Assembly: GCA_030045215.1 (NCBI GenBank)
Contig: JASIBJ010000530.1
Coordinates: 1 to 8,179 of the forward strand
Source of the DNA: Streptosporangiaceae bacterium
Lineage (GTDB): Bacteria; Actinomycetota; Actinomycetes; Streptosporangiales; Streptosporangiaceae
Reading direction: 5' to 3'
DNA length: 8,179 bases
Shown here: in pieces, positions 6,585 through 8,179 of the stretch
Layout: each line of letters starts with the position of its first letter
Numbering within the stretch: position 1 is the stretch's first letter
Position numbers and translations under genes: made by a program
Notes under the pieces: generated by a model
What the model was told of the DNA's origin: nothing
The model's input: the letters and a program-made list of their open reading frames with translations, nothing else
Database searches by the model: none

Positions 6585-6998
6585 CTAGCGGATCACCAGG
6601 ACAGGCCGGTCGGTCAAGTGGAGCACCTTGTGGGCCGTGCTGCCAATGAGCAAGCCAGCGAGGTCACCACGGCCCCGCGAACCCATGACGATCACCCCCG
6701 CGTCGCGGCTCTTGGCCTCGGCGACGATCTCCCTGGCCGCGAAGCCGAAAATCGCATCCCGGACCGTTCCGGCCGCGCTGACCCCGGCGGCGGCCAGCTT
6801 CTGCACGGCGGTGTCGACCGCGGCTTGCGCCTCTCCGGACGTCTCGTTCGCAGTCGTCCCGAACTTTGAGGGCTCGCGCTCCCGCAGGTGCAGTATCCAG
6901 ATCTCGCCGTGTGCGAGCGCTGCTAGTTCGCGGGCAGCGGTCAGCACTCGGTCGGCTGCCTCCGACTCGTCGATGGCGACCAGGATTTTCTCGTACAT
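6585..6998 (-). CDS. Universal stress protein, UspA family (second copy)
   Basis: A 137-residue single USP domain. The first strand is KILVAIDES (4-12) with D10. The ATP loop VMGSRGRGDLAGLLIGS (104-120) fits G-x2-G-x9-G-S (G106, G109, G119, S120), and the end is DRPVLVIR. It is shorter than the USP at 1924-2382 and clearly divergent from it, so the two are not a recent duplication. I chose the ATG at 6998 because AGAGAGGGG (7004-7012) precedes it at 5 bp and the canonical strand 1 starts at once. The frame stays open to an ATG at 7184, but that would add 62 unconserved residues through the divergent promoter region and over the Por start. A GTG at 7004 is a minor alternative. Two candidate regulatory elements lie 58-95 bp upstream. 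Confidence 0.93.
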   Translation of the reverse strand: MYEKILVAIDESEAADRVLTAARELAALAHGEIWILHLREREPSKFGTTANETSGEAQAAVDTAVQKLAAAGVSAAGTVRDAIFGFAAREIVAEAKSRDAGVIVMGSRGRGDLAGLLIGSTAHKVLHLTDRPVLVIR

Positions 6999-7055
6999 TG
7001 CCACCCCTCTCTCACGTACCTGCCTCAACTGTCGTCGCGAGCTAGCCGCCGGTAA

Positions 7056-7069
7056 AGGCCGAAGGTCCC
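7056..7069. promoter_or_regulatory. Candidate DosR/DevR-like box between USP and Por genes
   Basis: AGGCCGAAGGTCCC matches the hsp20 box at 11 of 14 positions and the DosR core at 10 of 14; a G follows both boxes. It ends 98 bp before the Por start (+) and lies 58-71 bp before the USP start (-), so it could serve either or both. Confidence 0.4.
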
Positions 7070-7072
7070 GTC

Positions 7073-7092
7073 CTTTGCGGGCTACAAGCCCC
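7073..7092 (-). promoter_or_regulatory. Second copy of the CTTTGCGGG element, upstream of USP
   Basis: CTTTGCGGGCTACAAGCCCC (plus strand) contains GGGCT-ACA-AGCCC, an inverted repeat with perfect 5-bp arms (7079-7091). It shares 15 of 20 bases with 4958-4977 and has the same orientation relative to its minus-strand gene, but lies farther upstream (75-94 bp). It is 3 bp from the DosR-like box, so the two binding sites may interact. Confidence 0.35.
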
Positions 7093-7167
7093 TGAGTGAC
7101 GGCGGCTGGTAGCTGCGACGGTGGGATTGGGTGGGCATCAGGCGGACTGAGGGAGGCATGGGCCACG

Positions 7168-8179
7168 ATGTTCGAGATCCGCATTCACGGCCGGGGCGGC
7201 CAGGGTGTCGTAACCGCCGCCGAGCTGCTGTCCGCGGCCGCATTCGCTGGCGGTCGGCACGCGCAGGCCTTCCCGAGCTTCGGCTCCGAACGTACTGGGG
7301 CCCCGGTGGTCGCATTCTGCCGGATTGACGACAAGCCCATCCGATCCCGCGAGCCGGTCATGAACCCCGATGTGTTGATCATCCAGGATCCTACGCTTTT
7401 GCACCAGGTGAACGTCTTCGAGGGCGCGGGCGCGGACGTGCGCCTGCTGATCAACTCGACCCGACCGGCCGCCGACCTCGGGATCGAGGACTTTACCCGC
7501 AAGCTCCAGCCGGACGCCGTGCAGACGGTGCCCGCCACCGAGCTTGCCCTGCAGCATGTGGGCCGGCCGGTGCCCAATGCCGCACTGCTGGGTGGCTTCG
7601 CGGCGCTCAGCGGTCTGGTCACCATCGACGCGGTGGAGGCGGCGATCAAGGACAGATTCCCTGGCCCGGTCGCTGCCGGCAACGCCGCAGCGGCGCGCGC
7701 TGCCTACGAGGAGGTCCGCGGCCGCCTCCGCGGCGGTGCGCTGGAAGATGCGCGCCCGCAGCCGCCGGCCGGCTCGGTCGCCAAGGCAGCGGACGCGATC
7801 CGGGCGCTGCCGCCTGCGCCGCGTGGCCTGGGGAGCCTGCGCCAGATCGAAGGATCGCGCGGGGTTGCCGAGGCGGTCGCCCGCAGCCGTCCCGAGGTGA
7901 TCTGCGCATACCCGATCTCGCCTCAGACGCACATCGTGGAGGCGCTTGCCACCATGGTGAAGTCCGGGGACCTGACGCCGTGCGAATTCATCAACGTCGA
8001 GTCGGAGTTCGCCGCCATGTCCGTGGCGATCGGGGCCTCCGCGGCGGGCGCCCGCGCGTACACGGCGACGGCCAGCCAGGGCCTGCTGTACATGACCGAG
8101 GCGCTCTACAATGCCGCCGGCCTCGGCCTGCCGATCGTGATGACGGTGGCCAACCGAGCGATCGGGGCGCCGATCAACA
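7168..8179 (+). CDS. Pyruvate:ferredoxin oxidoreductase, gamma-alpha fusion, 3'-truncated by window edge
   Basis: This frame has no stop before the right edge and gives 337 visible residues. It encodes part of a thiamine-diphosphate, iron-sulfur 2-oxoacid oxidoreductase that turns pyruvate and CoA into acetyl-CoA, CO2 and reduced ferredoxin. Residues 1-190 are a gamma domain: [18 protein letters not shown] (4-21), [16 protein letters not shown] (32-47), DKPIR (55-59) and QDPTLL (73-78), a pattern typical of pyruvate PorG rather than 2-oxoglutarate KorA. A Pro/Ala-rich linker (about 190-225) leads to the alpha domain: [20 protein letters not shown] (231-250), SPQT (251-254), [10 protein letters not shown] (276-285), [18 protein letters not shown] (289-306) and [10 protein letters not shown] (328-337). 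A beta subunit should follow outside the window. The ATG at 7168 follows AGGGAGG (7150-7156), spacing 11. An ATG at 7158 is out of frame. Substrate is inferred from the gamma motifs. Confidence 0.9.
   Translation, partial: MFEIRIHGRGGQGVVTAAELLSAAAFAGGRHAQAFPSFGSERTGAPVVAFCRIDDKPIRSREPVMNPDVLIIQDPTLLHQVNVFEGAGADVRLLINSTRPAADLGIEDFTRKLQPDAVQTVPATELALQHVGRPVPNAALLGGFAALSGLVTIDAVEAAIKDRFPGPVAAGNAAAARAAYEEVRGRLRGGALEDARPQPPAGSVAKAADAIRALPPAPRGLGSLRQIEGSRGVAEAVARSRPEVICAYPISPQTHIVEALATMVKSGDLTPCEFINVESEFAAMSVAIGASAAGARAYTATASQGLLYMTEALYNAAGLGLPIVMTVANRAIGAPIN

Noticed and set aside
6999..7184. N-terminal extension of the second USP to an ATG at 7184
   Set aside because: The added 62 residues are not USP-like, would cover the divergent promoter region and overlap the Por start; the ATG at 6998 has a good ribosome site.
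7138..7932. 264-codon open frame on the minus strand
   Set aside because: It is antisense to the Por gene, whose motifs are unmistakable; low-complexity Arg/Gly content, no domain.

Overview
The window is GC-rich, with strong G/C bias at third codon positions and frequent GTG starts. Its gene families (a DUF1918 protein, paired universal stress proteins, an HspX-like Hsp20, a FadD15-like acyl-CoA synthetase, an HTH-flavin-oxidase fusion) point to a high-GC actinobacterium. I cannot name the genus from sequence alone. Both edges cut through genes: a cytochrome b gene enters from the left and a pyruvate:ferredoxin oxidoreductase gene leaves on the right.

Layout, left to right: (1) the 3' part of a cytochrome b/b6-like gene (+), closed by a 16-bp terminator hairpin; (2) a two-gene operon (+), DUF1918 protein then universal stress protein, with a TAGTG stop/start overlap; (3) a hairpin between convergent genes; (4) a minus-strand cluster read in the order PPK2-type polyphosphate kinase, XRE-HTH/pyridoxamine-phosphate-oxidase-like fusion, long-chain acyl-CoA synthetase; (5) a 144-bp divergent control region; (6) an Hsp20 gene (+) that strongly resembles mycobacterial HspX/Acr; (7) two tandem hairpins between convergent genes; (8) a second universal stress protein (-); (9) a 169-bp divergent control region; (10) a gamma-alpha fused 2-oxoacid:ferredoxin oxidoreductase of the pyruvate (Por) type (+), running off the right edge.

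Taken together this looks like a hypoxia/dormancy-type stress island: alternative quinol oxidation (cytochrome b), oxygen-sensitive pyruvate oxidation (Por), polyphosphate-driven nucleotide phosphorylation (PPK2), ATP-binding stress proteins, a small chaperone and a flavin/F420-oxidase-like regulator. The content parallels the mycobacterial DosR (DevR) regulon. In support, the upstream regions of DUF1918-USP, Hsp20/PPK2 and USP/Por each contain an AGGTCCC half-site inside a DosR-box-like 14-mer, in the same orientation and ending 85-98 bp before the plus-strand start codon. A second, different 20-bp element, with CTTTGCGGG at one end, occurs upstream of the HTH-PNPOx gene and in the USP/Por divergent region. 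Both regulatory assignments are inferences from the sequence.

There is no stretch of more than 300 bases without a gene. I saw no tRNA, rRNA, CRISPR array, insertion sequence or attachment site.
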